From positions 1 through 64,000 of the forward strand of contig JAAVTG010000057.1 of NCBI GenBank assembly GCA_011947345.1: a DNA stretch of 64,000 bases. Direction: 5' to 3'. The notes below the pieces were generated by a model, which was not told the origin of the DNA, did not search any database, and worked only from the letters and a program-made list of their open reading frames with translations. Positions 1-11,247 of the stretch are shown one piece after another (the first letter of the stretch is position 1; each line of letters begins with the position of its first letter). A program made the translations under genes and the position numbers. Source of the DNA: Phytophthora quininea. Lineage: Eukaryota > Oomycota > Peronosporomycetes > Peronosporales > Peronosporaceae.

Positions 1-152
1 CACAGTGAAACTAGCGGGGCTGTAGTTAAAACCCCTTACCGTTGTCGAAATGAGCGAGCTGCCTAATCGGCGACTGCATAAACGATTATGAAATGTTGTA
101 GCTGTGCAGATTGATACTGGCAAACGGAAAGATACATACAGTAATGACTTCC
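1..152. repeat. Effector-upstream repeat, copy A
   Basis: These bases repeat almost exactly at 16956-17107, where they lie directly upstream of an RXLR pseudogene. Similarity stops abruptly at base 153, where a Gypsy LTR begins. The simplest reading is that the LTR element inserted into one copy of this upstream region. Confidence 0.85.
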
Positions 153-502
153 TGTCGCAATAGAGCTTGCTCTATTGGTTTGGTAGCACTTAGGAAGCTG
201 GCTGGCACTGAAGGACTCGGGCAGATTGGCCCGTTGACGTTCGACTTGGCAGTGCGATTGCTGTTGTTGGCTGGTAAATTGAGAACTGGTAGTTGTTACT
301 CGGCTACTCCCCGTCTACGCCTAGTTGAACAACTACTCCATATGCATTTTTGTGACTGCTTGAAAGCATTTGGTCGACAACTGCAACGGGTTCTTCGGTT
401 AAACCTTGCCGATACGATGTCGATACGAGCCTTAGCACCACCGAAGCCACGTGTGATGGCTTCTAACGTTCTATCTGCCGTTGGATAGCTGTTCTCTCGA
501 CA
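153..502 (-). repeat. 3' LTR of a minus-strand Gypsy element
   Basis: A 350-base unit with TG..CA ends. It begins with TGTCGCAATAGAG on the plus strand and ends with CTCTCGACA. The same unit occurs in opposite orientation as solo LTRs at 31075-31425 and 48547-48897. Its left edge is fixed by the break in the flanking repeat at 152/153. A purine-rich tract and the C-terminal part of a Gypsy polyprotein lie immediately to its right, as expected for a 3' LTR of an element read on the minus strand. Open frames inside it are LTR sequence, not genes. Confidence 0.85.
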
Positions 503-520
503 TTCCCTCCTTCTCCTCCT
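503..520 (-). other. Polypurine tract of the Gypsy element
   Basis: On the minus strand this is an almost pure run of A and G (AGGAGGAGAAGGAGGGAA) touching the 3' LTR. This is the usual position of the plus-strand primer in LTR retrotransposons. Confidence 0.8.
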
Positions 521-1990
521 AACGATCGCCGTTCCGGTTGTGATAGCGCTGGATGAGGCCTTCAACTGTGCGAAGATTTTTGTTGGGCTCCCATGTCGTT
601 TTTGGCTGACCGAGCCATTTTACCTCGTACAATGTGCGTCGGCCGACTTTCTTGTGATTGATGATGTCTTCCACTAGTTCTCCCTCCCCGCCGTCGGGAA
701 GCTGAACTTTGACAAGCCGTTGCTGACCGCGTCGATGCTCGCGAGCAATATGCGGTTTGAGCAAACTGGTGTGCAACACGGGTGGAGCCGCAGTTTTGGT
801 GGCAACGCCAATCGATAGTACCCGCGGCCTATCTTCTCTGTAATCGCATACGGTCCAATCCATTTTGCACCCAATTTCCTTTTTGTTGTTCCAAAGTGGA
901 ATGGAGCCAAGTTGTCCCTCGCAAGCAAAACCTCATCACCGATGACGAAGTCTTGAGACTTCCGGTTTTTGTTGTATGCTTCAGCCATTCTGTCTTGAGC
1001 CTCAGCGATGTGACGGTGTGCTTTGGCGAGAATATCTTGCTGGTTTTGAAGGAAAAGCTCCCCGGAGCCGGGTTCGCTGCGGTGGATGCTGTTGCACGCG
1101 ATATTTCCAAAGTTGCTGGTGTTCGCGGTTGAATCCAATATCTGCTTCGAACGGGGTCATTTTGATAGCCGAGTGGTAGCGACAATTATATGCAAACTCT
1201 GCTAGGCTCAAGTTCTTGTCCCAATCGTTCGAGGAGGCATTGGAAAATGCACGGAGATAATTTTCCATTGTCTGGTTGATGCACTCAGTAACTCCATCAC
1301 CTTGGGGGCGAAATGCTGTCGTGAGTTTCTGCTCGACTCCGAGACGATTGCAAAGTGTAGACCAAAATCGCGACGTAAATTTTCGAGTCTCGGTCAGACA
1401 GAACCAAGTCGGGTAAACCGTGAAGCCTGAAGATCTCGTTCTGGCACCGCACTGCGACGTTCTCCGCTGTGTCCATCGTATACCCGGCAACAAAATGAGC
1501 TCGTTTCCTCAGCTGGTCGACGGTGATCATCACGCTGTCATTTCCATCTTTAGTCTTCGGCAACTGGGTAATGAAATCCATAGCAATGTGACTCCAACGG
1601 CGAGATGGAATTGCATGACTGTGCAGGTGTCCTGGCGCTTTAGAATTTCGAGGCTTCGTTCGAACATAAATCTCACACCCTTTGACGTATTTCAAAACAT
1701 CGCGTGCCAAGTGCGGCCAGTAATAGTTCGTTTCTACCAGCCGAGGGGTTCGATCGACGCCAGGATGCCCATACGTGCAATGCTGCAATCAAAGACTCGG
1801 TAATTTCTTGCAGACGTGGAATAACAAGGCGCTGTGTTGAATCGTCGGCTTGGTAGAATATCTTGTTGTCTGACCAGGAGTATCTCTCAAGGTGCTTGAT
1901 CGTTGACGATGTCGCAGACTTCGTAGCCGATGTCGTAAAATAGGGGTCCGCAAAATGGATTGCGTGATTGCCGATATTGTCAATCACAAT
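519..1990 (-). pseudogene. Gypsy (chromovirus) integrase-chromodomain remnant
   Basis: Only the C-terminal half of a Ty3/Gypsy polyprotein remains, spread over several frames. From the N-terminal side it holds an integrase zinc-binding region (GHPGVDRT, YYWP; the CxxC pair reads CEIY, so the last Cys is lost), the integrase core (MDFITQLPKTK, LSDRDSK) near 1300-1650, a FRPQGDG segment near 1300, the GPY-type region (WIGPYAITEKIGRGYYRL) near 830, and a chromodomain (VKWLGQPKTTWEP) near 560-660. At least three frame changes are needed to read through. Gag, protease and RT are missing. One open frame runs on the right into tyrosine-recombinase sequence, so the element is cut between about 1990 and 2190. 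Non-functional. Confidence 0.9.
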
Positions 1991-2189
1991 ACCTGATTGT
2001 GGCATTTCCAACAATCGCTCACGAGTGGGGAAATGAATCATATTTTCCTCGTGGGTGAGGAGTGGCGGCACCCCGGTAAAATCCGGTGCTGTTTGCTCCG
2101 CGAGGAAATAATTGCCAGCTAGACGGGGGTCTTGAGGACACCTTGAGACTTCTAGCACATCAGTTTCACCAAACCCGAGGAAACCCTGG

Positions 2190-3960
2190 GCTATCAACAC
2201 CGGGTACTCCTCGAATGCACTTGACAACCATCGCCCCATGACTTTAATGGCCAAACGATCTGCCCCTGCTTTTAGGAGCGCCGTTGCTCCCCGCCCCACT
2301 CGAACCGAGTGAGTGGAAAATCGGGCTGTGTCCAAGCCGTGCTCATGAGCCGCAGCCAACTCTTTTGCTGTAATCCCGGTTCCTTGCCCTGTCGATAGCG
2401 CCGGTTGATCCAGTGCGGTCTTGAACTTCCGCGCGCCCTTAACGATCCACCTTGCCGCCACTACTGGACAAATGACGGTATCACCTCACTTGTCATGGAA
2501 TCTAACCTCCTCTCGACCGAACTGATTGTTTTTCGCCCCGAGTAGAGTAATTCCAACTCTCTGAACCTTGCGTGGTGTGCACGCACGTCCTTCAGCATCC
2601 ATGAACGATATGCCCCGGAGCTTCAACACGTACGCGCGATGTCGGTGCCCGATGAATAAACATTCCGATCTCCGCATCAAGAAAAAATAACCGAGCAGGA
2701 GACCACCCCACAGCAAGCGCATGTGAGTGTGCTGGTGGTTCATCCGGCGGAAAATTAATCGCAGGAGTGGAACTGACAGCGGCGACGGCTTGATGACCGG
2801 GGAAGTGAACCTGCGAATTCCTCTCATTAAAATAGCGTGACTGGTGTCGGCACCGGGATCGTACCCGGCGTTGTTTCGGTGATACCACTGAACAGTGCAT
2901 AACTTGGCAAAAATGGTGGAGTAGGAGTTGCCGACACCCTTTCTGTTCATCCCGAATCGCCACAAGTAGAGTGCAAATGCCCCCAATTGTATGGCATTGG
3001 CGTTGTAGTCAATATTGGCTAACCAACACGAGTATCCCATCCATCTGCACCACTCCGTCCATTGATTCCAGTAGCGCCTGTAATATTGCCGCGAGGAACC
3101 AGCCAAGGCACTTGCACGCAAAAACGCTCCAAACTTTCGAGAGATCTCTTGAGTTGGTCTGTAGCTCTACTTGCGACCACCCAGCAGCAAGATTAGTAAA
3201 TTGCCACACCCTCGATCCAGCGTCAGCCAACACATTATTTTCTCCAGGAATGTGAGCCGCCGTGTGAAGATGGCTTTGCGACTACAGGTACGCCATAATA
3301 ACAGCTTTTCAATGGATGCCATCATTTCTGGCATGAACGGTGCTTTTCGCGGCATAGCAGATCTGCGCAAGCAAGATAAGAGTACACGCAAGGCCATCTA
3401 GTACGACGACTTGCATGCATAGAAGGACGACTCTCCCTGGACGGCCAAGCAGGCCGGCGGGAGCACCCACGGGCTAGCTTAGGAAGTTCACTTTGCAATC
3501 AGCATCAGAAGCAACAAGTACAACCAATACACGTTGGCTTCGGGGAGTTCCAGCTCCCAAATCGTGAGCACGTCACACGCCAATGCAAAAATTGAATGCT
3601 TCACTTCCAGCAGGCTAAGAATGCTTAACAATCGTTGAGCTTCGTGATTGCGACTGGAACGTCGATTCTTCCACGCGAGCGCCGATCGATCCAGAAACAC
3701 ACATGGCATGGTTCGCTGGTGATCCGACCGGCCCAGTTGGCACCCCAGGCAATCGATGCATACACCGCGCTCATCGACTCTCGCAAGTTGATGTTGTAGT
3801 CACCGTTGCCTGCCGCTCGAATTTTTGCAATGTTGAACAATTCGTCTTGATCAAACCGTACGAGAGCCCGAAAACCGAGACTTTGGAACTGCATTGAAAT
3901 CAGCGTAGAGTAAAATCGAACGGAACCAATACATGTCATCGCGCGCAGCTGCTGTGACAC
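2190..3960 (-). pseudogene. DIRS-like tyrosine-recombinase retroelement remnant
   Basis: The C-terminal part is a tyrosine recombinase. An N-terminal core-binding segment (YYRRYWNQWTEWCRW) lies near 3050, the first catalytic Arg in GYFFLMRRSEC near 2690, then the H-x-x-R box in FSTHSVRVG near 2320 and the GRWLSSAFEEY box with the nucleophile Tyr near 2220. A frame break lies near 2490. Just upstream on the same strand are RNase-H-type segments (HIPGENNVLADAGSRVW near 3240; NHEAQRLLSILSLLEVKHS near 3610; LRESMSAVYASIAWGANW near 3780). RNase H followed by a tyrosine recombinase is the DIRS/Ngaro arrangement and excludes a Crypton. No recognisable RT palm was found. The junction with the Gypsy remnant is not resolved. 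Confidence 0.75.
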
Positions 3961-5713
3961 GAATCACTGAATATCAGCGTGGTCCCCATGCCAAAGCCGA
4001 TAACTGGTGGGGAAATGGTTTGGCTGCCGGAATACACGTCACAACATGTCGAAGGCTTCCAAGTAGCTTCCGAACATTTTGCTGTGTTGTGCACTCCCGT
4101 CCTAACATATCGTCGATGCGACCCAGTGCCTTAGTAATTCTTTTGGTGTGTGTGTGTGTGGGGGGCGTTGCTAGGTTGAACGTTTAACGGGGTATGGTCC
4201 ACATTAATCCGAGCATTTTTCCTTCAGTTCTCCATAGAGTAAATTGTCCTCATCGACCCACTTCCGAACCAAGTGGAACGATTCCCGTAGACTTTTCGAG
4301 CGTCATAAATCATATTTTGTGCCGCTGTCATAAATATATGAAGCTATGGTCTACCCGCAGCTTCTGTGAGCACAAAAAGTCACAATGACCGACGGCGAAG
4401 GAGACGGCAGCAAGGTGCTGGTTGCCACGCTTGCGCCGGCCATTGAGGGCCAGCGGCGCAAGAGCAAACGTCAACACGGACAGAACTACTTGACAAGGGC
4501 CGATCTCCACCCAGAGCCGCGCTATGGAACAGCATGGGAGGCGATATATGGCGCAGGTAATGACAGAGCGTTCACTCTGTCACAGTCCCATTAGAACTGT
4601 GGAGTTGAAACGGACAAAAGTAGCAACAGAAACCACTAAGCGGGGGTTTAAAGCAAATACACTTTGTTATTTTCTCCAACAGTCACAAGATCTCGTTTGC
4701 ACCTTGTCGTCGAGCAGCTTCCTGTTGCTCTCCAACTCGCTTCCTCAACGCTAAAGTGACCGTAAAGGCCTTCAACACCGGATAAGTTCTATCTGGAATG
4801 GAGTCGACCATATTTACAACACATTCTGACTACCGGATTTGACGTAGACGGCTTTCACTTCTTGTTGGGCCATTTCGAACCAAGGTAATACACTACCAAG
4901 GAGTGCTTATGTGTAATCTAGAGCTCAATGCGATGTCTGCTGTACAGGTGGGCCGCTACTCCGATACCAAGACCTGATGTCGATGATGAAGGCGAGCCAA
5001 GGCCGGCTCGTCGCTCTCTTTCTCCTGCTGCTCTGGCTTTAGTTCTACATTATCTTGGTTCCTCCACGCCCGAGTTTTCTCTCCATCAATTTTTGCTGTG
5101 ACTCCAAAGTTCTCTCAGCTAGAAGCTGATCTTTGTGAAAGTTGAGCATTTTTAGTGATCATTTTTAGCATTGACCTCACTTTGACTTGCAGGTGTATGG
5201 TGGCAGCTGTAACCGGCCGTGTCGTGCACCAAAATCGATATGTACACTCCCAATGAAAGTGCCTAGGAAAGGTAGAGCCGTTGTCAACGGTATTTTTGTC
5301 CTGAACCTATCGCACGTCATTGATTGGCCGTTAGAAAACACCCGCGAAGACCAACCACCTTGGTCGTTTAGCAGAGATTTTGTATGTTTGTCGACACTTG
5401 ATCGAAGGTCCCGCAACTTTTCTAGTCGTTACAAAAGCGTTTCTATGGATACTTTCTATTCCGCGTGCAGGTGGCGCTTGTCGCTAATCAGCGACCCTCT
5501 GCCGGTACCACCAGTTAGAAACAGACTGGTACATCTGTCAACACTTGCTTCCGGTATGGTTGATGTAGCCATCTTTAGATATCACCCAATAAAACACGGA
5601 GATGGACAGTATACAAAACTGGTGATTGGTGATTGAAACTGTTTGTAAGTCGCCTAGCGCGCCAAAGGACGCAGACCAGCTCTGGCTAGTCCGGAGACAC
5701 CACGACGACGCTC
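3961..5713. other. Intergenic stretch before the ABC transporter
   Basis: No recognisable family. It holds a short (TG)n run near 4146-4160, a possible short coding start at 4385-4594 and an unassigned 149-residue plus-strand open frame at 5187-5636 that resembles nothing I know. Bases 5637-5713 probably form the 5' leader of the transporter pseudogene. Confidence 0.5.
4385..4594 (+). CDS. Short unidentified open frame
   Basis: A 69-residue frame starting MTDGEGDGSK, charged and rich in Lys/Arg/Gln, then RADLHPEPRYGTAWEAIYGAG. A GTAATG after AIYGAG could be a splice donor, so this could be a first exon or a gene fragment. I do not recognise the family. There is no signal peptide or membrane segment. 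No continuation was found downstream. A chance frame is possible. Confidence 0.25.
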   Translation: MTDGEGDGSKVLVATLAPAIEGQRRKSKRQHGQNYLTRADLHPEPRYGTAWEAIYGAGNDRAFTLSQSH

Positions 5714-6855
5714 ATGACGGAAGGGCCTGAAGTGCTGCATCAAGTGATGGCCGACAAAATCTCGGCCACGGTGAAGTCCGCTGCCTCGGACGGAAATCCG
5801 ATTCAAGAACTTGTCTGTCGGCCGACATCGTCGTGGCTAACGACCACAGCACCACGTAACAAGCTGCCGACCATCTCAAACGAACTCAAGAAACTCTTCA
5901 TGGGGCCCAAGAAATGACGGTGCGCAAAGGTATTTTGAAAAACGTTAGTGTCCGCTTTACCTCAGGCAAGATCACATTGGTATTGGGCCAACCTGGATCG
6001 GGCAAGTCTGCGCTGATGAAGGTCCTCAGCGGTGGGTTTCCCATGACGAGGAACATCACGGTGGAAAGCGATGTCACCTTTAACGGCGTGCCGCCCAAGA
6101 AGATTACCAAAACGTTGCCGCAATTCTCGTCGTACGTGAACCAAAAGGACAAGCACTTCCCAACACTAACGGTCACCGAGACGTCGGAATTCGCGCATCG
6201 ATTTTGCGGTGGCGACTTGATGGAGAATGGCAAAGGTATGCTGGATGTGGGCTCATATCATGACGATATGGAAGATCTAGAGGCTGCGAAAAAGGTCCTT
6301 GAACATTACCCGGAAGTTGTCATCGAGCAGCACGGGTTGCAAATCTGCCAGGACACGATCTTGAGTGATGCCATGCTCCGCGGTGAGATGGATTTCGGCA
6401 TGAAGTATGTGAGCATCATGGAGAGATCAGTACTGGCTTGGATAGCGCAGCTACATACGACATCAGCAGCATCGCTACAAAGTTCCTTACCCAACAAAGC
6501 AGCCTCGCAGTGCTAGTGAATTTACCGAGTGCTTCCGACAAACCCAGATGTACCAAGAGATGTTGAGCGCGTTGGAAATACCGTACGATGTGGAGCTCGT
6601 TAAGAACGTGAAGAATATCATGTACCCGATGACGACGTTCCACCGGTCCATCCTAGCCAGTGTCTCGCCAGTTCTGAAGCGGTCACTGATGATCACGTAC
6701 CGGAACAAGCTCTGCGTCATTGGAAGACGACTGATGGTCACGATCATGGATCTGCTGTACTGCTCCATTTTCTACAGCTTCGACCAGACGCAGATTTCCG
6801 TCGTCATGGGTGAGATGTTCGCAACCGTCATGTTTCTTTCTCTGGGCCAGGCTTC

Positions 6856-7191
6856 TGTGGTGCGTGGTTGAAGGCGCTGCTGCGTGGTGCAGCACCTGTG
6901 CGTTAGGATGTGTAAGGCGCCGCGTGGCGATGGCGGCGCGGACGAGGAGTGGCAGGCAGCGCGCGTGATGGGGAGCTCGGCGGACGCAGGACAGCACGAA
7001 GGCAGCCCGCTGCAATGATGTTGCAGCGTGCGGTTGCAGTCTGGGGAGCTGCAGGCAAGATGGCGCATGGTGAATTGCGTGACGTGGCGTTGGCGCCAAG
7101 GGCGGCGTCCCTGGGCGGTGAGAGCTGGTTAGTTTCCGGTTAACCAACTAATTCACTTCGCATTTTGCTTTCTTTCGATCGAGTTAGCACA
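6856..7191. repeat. Solo LTR inside the ABC transporter
   Basis: A 336-base TG..CA unit (TGTGGTGCG..TTAGCACA) flanked by the 5-base duplication GCTTC at 6851-6855 and 7192-7196. Removing it with one GCTTC restores a continuous transporter frame (GQASQIPV). It has no coding capacity; frames on either strand here are chance. The size and 5-base duplication fit recombination of an LTR element down to one LTR. Orientation is unknown. Confidence 0.9.
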
Positions 7192-7418
7192 GCTTCACAG
7201 ATCCCCGTGTTTTTGGCTGGTCGAGATTTTTTTTCAAGAATCGACGAGCTAATTGCTTCCGTACGGAAGCCGACGTGTTGATAACAACATCCAGCCAGGT
7301 TCCGTTGGCGCTGGTCGAGACGATCATCTTGGGCTCGATCGTGTCCTGGGTTTGTGGATTTGCGGCCAGGGATGATTTGTATATTATCTTCTTGGTGGTG
7401 TTGTTCATCGCAAACCTT

Positions 7419-9767
7419 ACCACCTTCCTGGATTTTGCGAAAGCGTATGATCGGGTAAATCGACAATACCTATTTCGCGTGCTCGAACGACAAGGGCTTG
7501 GCCCGCGATTCCGTTCGTGGATTGAATTAATGTACGAAAACACACAGTGTTCGTTGATGATAAATGGGTGGGCTCAAGATGCTCTCTCTCCAGCACGCGG
7601 AGTTAAACAAGGGGATCCATTATCGCCGTTCTTGTTTGCACTCTCACTAGAACCACTGGGAAATCTCTTGCGAGCCAATCGAGATCTCGGCGTCGAAGTA
7701 AATGAGACGTTACGGATTCCTGTGGCGTTTTTTGCTGATGACACAGTTCTCTTCTCAAAAGGGAAGGCACAATTGGTGGATCAACTGAAGATCGTAGACT
7801 GCTACTGCGTGGGATCTGGAGCGCAGCTGAACCACACCAAAAGCGTCATGATGAGTCTGAATAATAAGTGTCCAGCACCACGTTTGGAGCCGCTTCGATC
7901 GTTGAAACGAGGCGAAACAACGCGCTACCTTGGCATACCTTTTGGAAATTTGGACACATCTGAAAAACTTGCGGCGCAGCTCGATCAAAAGATGATTAAA
8001 CGCTTGCAGCTCTGGAAAGGGCGAGCGCGTACTCTGCTTGGTCGAAGACTAATCGCTCAAGTTGAGATTTTGTCTATACTTTGGTACTTCACAACTGCGA
8101 TGCTAATTCCCACACGATTTATAAAGCGATGGCAAGGAATGATAAACCGCTACGTTCTATACAATCGCATTAGTGCCGGAAAAGCGGGCGTGAGCATTGT
8201 ACAAAAAGGACTAGCGACAACACCGCGAGAAATGGACGGAATCGGAGTCCCTGATGTAGCAACAGTGATTCGCCGCCAGCACCTACAGCAGTTGCAGCAT
8301 TTTGTGGCGACCACCAGTTCCAACTCGGACAGCGATGACAACGTGTGGTATCGACCAATGACGCATATAATCCAACTACGTTATGGGGAATTCGCTAGGC
8401 CGCGATCCAGTGACTTTCTGTTTCAAGATCCACCTCGACCTGCGGGTTGGAGAGCATCAATGATGCCACTGTGGTGGCGGCGAACTCTGCGCGATTGGGA
8501 CAGAATAAATTGGCCACAACGATCGGCGCTACAAGTCAGTAGACTCAAAAAGTGCAATATGCATTGTACAGTCCAATATGGTGGAATAAGTCATCCGAAT
8601 TCCATCTGTGGCACTCCAGAGAGTTAACACAAACTTCGACGCCATTGGGGTCAGGTACCACCAAGTTTGGCCGCTTGTGTCGTGCACTTGCGGAGAAAAA
8701 GCTGGACTGTTTTGCCGATTTTCTGGATGAAAATCATTACTGGCCTTCATCGGCCGCGTTCTTCGCCAGAATATGTTCAACGCTTCATCCGATACTCGGA
8801 TCTGAAGTTGTTCTTACGGATATTTTTCGTCTCTACAGACAGTTGAGAGAAGTTATGTCAAGAATTCTACCTCAACCTCATCCAGGAGAGATCCAAGCGG
8901 CAAATGCAACAAACACACCTCCGATTCACGGATTATCTGTGAGCAGTGCCAATATTACTACGCCAAGTGTACGATTCTTTCCAAAACTACGGAAAAAGGA
9001 CTGGAGTAAGCTGCTTGAACAAGCACCTGCGCTGGAGCACCATCCACTTGAGGATTTGGGATGCCCACGGCGACGTGTTCACCAAACGCTGTCAAAAATA
9101 CTAGCACTGCGAGGACTGGTACTTCCAGTGGTTCATGATGTGATGTTACGACTATATTGCGGTGATATTACCGTCGGCTCGAGACTATATTTCTTGAAAT
9201 CGTTGAACCCGACAATTCAGCAATGTGTACGCCCTGGGTGTCAAGCGATTGAAACAGTACAACATTGCTTCTTCAAATGCACATCGCTTACATCGATGTG
9301 GGAACACGTATACAAGCCCTGGCGTCGGGCGTTCAGAACTCGATTGACTTGGCGGCTTCTGCTCTTCCCCACAACACAAGACCTGCGAACAAGATCGCGA
9401 GAAAATGGTAAGGTACTCCTTCTTCTATGGAGAGTGCACACAGCGATCATATTCCATGCAACATGGAGACTACGAAATGACATTCTGTTCAGAGAGGCCC
9501 CAACCGAAACTCCAAGCATTCCAGGAATGATGTGCTCCTTCAAAATGCACTACCAATTCATCTACCAACACGCAGCTGAACTCCATTACGACGAATCGGC
9601 AATACTGTCGATAATACGTCAATTGGGCTTCGAACCGCCTAAAGACACTAATGCTATCGCTCTAGAGCAACACACCATTTGGATTCCTCAACGATAAATC
9701 TGATGCTTCGAGATAAAGCAGCTTAGACGAGAAATCCGCTAAAGTGTTAATCAACTCATTTTAATAA
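7419..9767 (+). mobile_element. 5'-truncated LINE in the ABC transporter
   Basis: A non-LTR retrotransposon inserted with a 14-base target duplication, TCATCGCAAACCTT, at 7405-7418 and 9768-9781. The left end falls inside the RT (DFAKAYDRVNRQ), so the element is 5'-truncated. Visible motifs are GVKQGDPLSPFLFAL, the active site FADD at 7731-7742 and the downstream thumb region. After a frame break between about 8552 and 8627 the rest of the ORF continues to 9697 with a zf-RVT-like C-terminal zinc motif (CVRPGCQAIETVQHCFFKC). A short AT-rich tail follows with no long poly-A. By chance the host transporter frame reads straight into the RT frame, giving one hybrid open frame 7275-8627. Related fragments are at 11248-12448, 22020-22260, 30396-30532 and their duplicates. 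Confidence 0.93.
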
Positions 9768-10352
9768 TCATCGCAAACCTTGTCATGGGGATGTGGTTCT
9801 TCTTCCTCGCTGGGATTTGTTCCACCGGAGATGTTGTGATGCCGATGGGAATGGTTTCCATTCTCGTCTTCATCACCTTCGCAGGATTCATCGTGACGAA
9901 GAGCAACATCCCGGCTTATCTCGTCTGGTTGCACTGGATTAGTCCCATCAGCTGGGCGCTCAAAGCTACCTCCATCAACTTGTCCACCTCGAGTGCGTTC
10001 GATGTATGTATCAGTGATGGTGTCGACTACTGCACGAAGCAACTACCTCAATCTATTTGAGATTGCCAGTGGAAAGTAGTGGATTGTCTAAGGAATCACC
10101 TACCTAGTCGCGATTTACATTTTCTTCGTGTTCATCGGATACATCGCAATGGAATACGTTCGCTACGAAACCCCAGACAATGTCGACGTGTCTGTGAAAT
10201 CGCTGGACGACGAAGCGTACACTCTGGTCGCAACATCAACGGCGGCGAATGCCAACGTTGTTGCTGATTTGCCTACCACCGGTCGTGGGAAGAATTTCAT
10301 GCCGGTGACTGTCGCGTTCCAACACTTGCACTATTGGGTACCAGACTCATAG

Positions 10353-10589
10353 TTCTGCTTGCCTAAAGACTCCGGTACATTAAGCGATTTATTGAGTTAT
10401 GCATTGACTCTTGTGCAATAAAAGGAATGCTAACACCTAATGTTGGTGGAGGGCTCTTCGCGAGCCTCTGTTGTAGACTCAGTAGCGAAATGATAACTGG
10501 CGTCTTGAGCATGATCTGATCTCAATTTGTCACCCTCTAGTGCTGAGAGGTCTCGCAGGCAAAGGGGCTCGGCAGAGCTGTCGAGCGTG
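10353..10589. other. Non-coding stretch after the ABC transporter
   Basis: An AATAAA-like signal (GCAATAAAAGG) lies near 10416-10426 and could have been the transporter's old polyadenylation region or a random match. Nothing else is recognised. Confidence 0.4.
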
Positions 10590-10790
10590 CTACTGTTTAG
10601 TCCCGCAAAATGATCCTGAAACACTCCTCTATCTACTCCACCAAGCCTCCTCGTGCCGTTCTGAGTGCCAACATGGCGAGGGGAAGAAGACCAGGATGCG
10701 ATGATTGTGAGTGCCTATAAGTTTTTCCTCAAAAGTCGAGAAGGAGAGCCTCGAGGGGCGGGGCGTACAAGGGAACTTGTCCACGAATGC
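10590..10790 (+). repeat. Dispersed repeat shared with the effector palindrome
   Basis: From TTTAGTCCCGCAAAATGATCC through TTGTCCACGAATGCA this closely matches 61215-61407, and its first part matches inverted at 61407-61525. It is a single-orientation copy of what forms the centre of the palindrome at 60957-61788. Confidence 0.85.
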
Positions 10791-11123
10791 ATTGAGACTC
10801 CAACAATCACCACTTCTCGCGTGTGGGAGCCTTCGAGGCGAGTCAGAAGGCCGAAAGTGTCGAGGTTGGTGCTCTGGGGCTTGCCAATCCTAACTATTAG
10901 CTACCTCGTTATTTATAAGGTCCATTTTGCAGGTCCAAGGGTGAAGAGCGTGACTATAGGCAAAAGTAGAATTGAACCGAAGCAGTGGAAAGGCGCATAC
11001 AAAGAAGTGCAAAGGGAAGAAAACAAGTACCTTCGCGCGCTAGAGGATGAAGCCATCGAGTGTGCGGATGCTGGAGAAGGGAGATCGCCAGCGATAGTCA
11101 AGCTGAGGACCTATAAGCTTTAA
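10665..11123 (+). CDS. Unidentified open frame, partly repeat-derived
   Basis: A 152-residue frame. The first 45 residues come from a dispersed repeat also present near 61286. The rest has one hydrophobic segment (LVLWGLPILTISYLVIYKV) and a charged tail (EVQREENKYLRALEDEAIECADAGEG). It matches no family I know. The single membrane-like segment and charged tail could be real, but the repeat origin of the start argues that the frame is fortuitous or a fragment. Confidence 0.25.
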   Translation: MPTWRGEEDQDAMIVSAYKFFLKSREGEPRGAGRTRELVHECIETPTITTSRVWEPSRRVRRPKVSRLVLWGLPILTISYLVIYKVHFAGPRVKSVTIGKSRIEPKQWKGAYKEVQREENKYLRALEDEAIECADAGEGRSPAIVKLRTYKL

Positions 11124-11247
11124 TACAAGAACAGCTCCTCAGATTTGGCGTGATGTAATCATCGTTTTGCTGTTTGGTCGAGCTGACGTCTGGTAATCCT
11201 AAATTTTCCTATACGGACCGGTGACCTGGACTATGATCACCACTCTC

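Larger units (their letters stand above)
5714..10352 (+). pseudogene. PDR-type ABCG transporter pseudogene
   Basis: This is the first half of a full-size ABCG/PDR drug-efflux pump, a plasma-membrane ATP-driven exporter. It starts MTEGPEVLHQVMADK, the N-terminus usual for oomycete PDR proteins. A deletion near 5910 removes the rest of the N-terminal region and leaves a stop. NBD1 follows: Walker A GQPGSGKS at 5986-6009, then FSSYVNQKDKHFPTLTV. Near 6383 the ABC signature segment (VSGGERKR in relatives) is deleted, and one base is lost in Walker B just after. Transmembrane-domain pieces follow: RSLMITYRNKLCVIG, then after a solo LTR QIPVFLAGRDFF (frame break) and VPLALVETIILGS, then after a LINE MGMWFFFLAGICS and PAYLVWLHWISPISWALKA. 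It ends in the linker (YIAMEYVRYETPDNVDVSVKS..HYWVPDS) with a stop. The second half (NBD2-TMD2) is absent. Confidence 0.93.

Noticed and set aside
296..565. Arg-rich minus frame across the Gypsy LTR junction
   Set aside because: It crosses from polyprotein into LTR sequence; not a separate gene.
2190..3960. Second Crypton
   Set aside because: RNase-H-type segments (HIPGENNVLADAGSR) precede the recombinase, which fits DIRS-like elements, not Cryptons.
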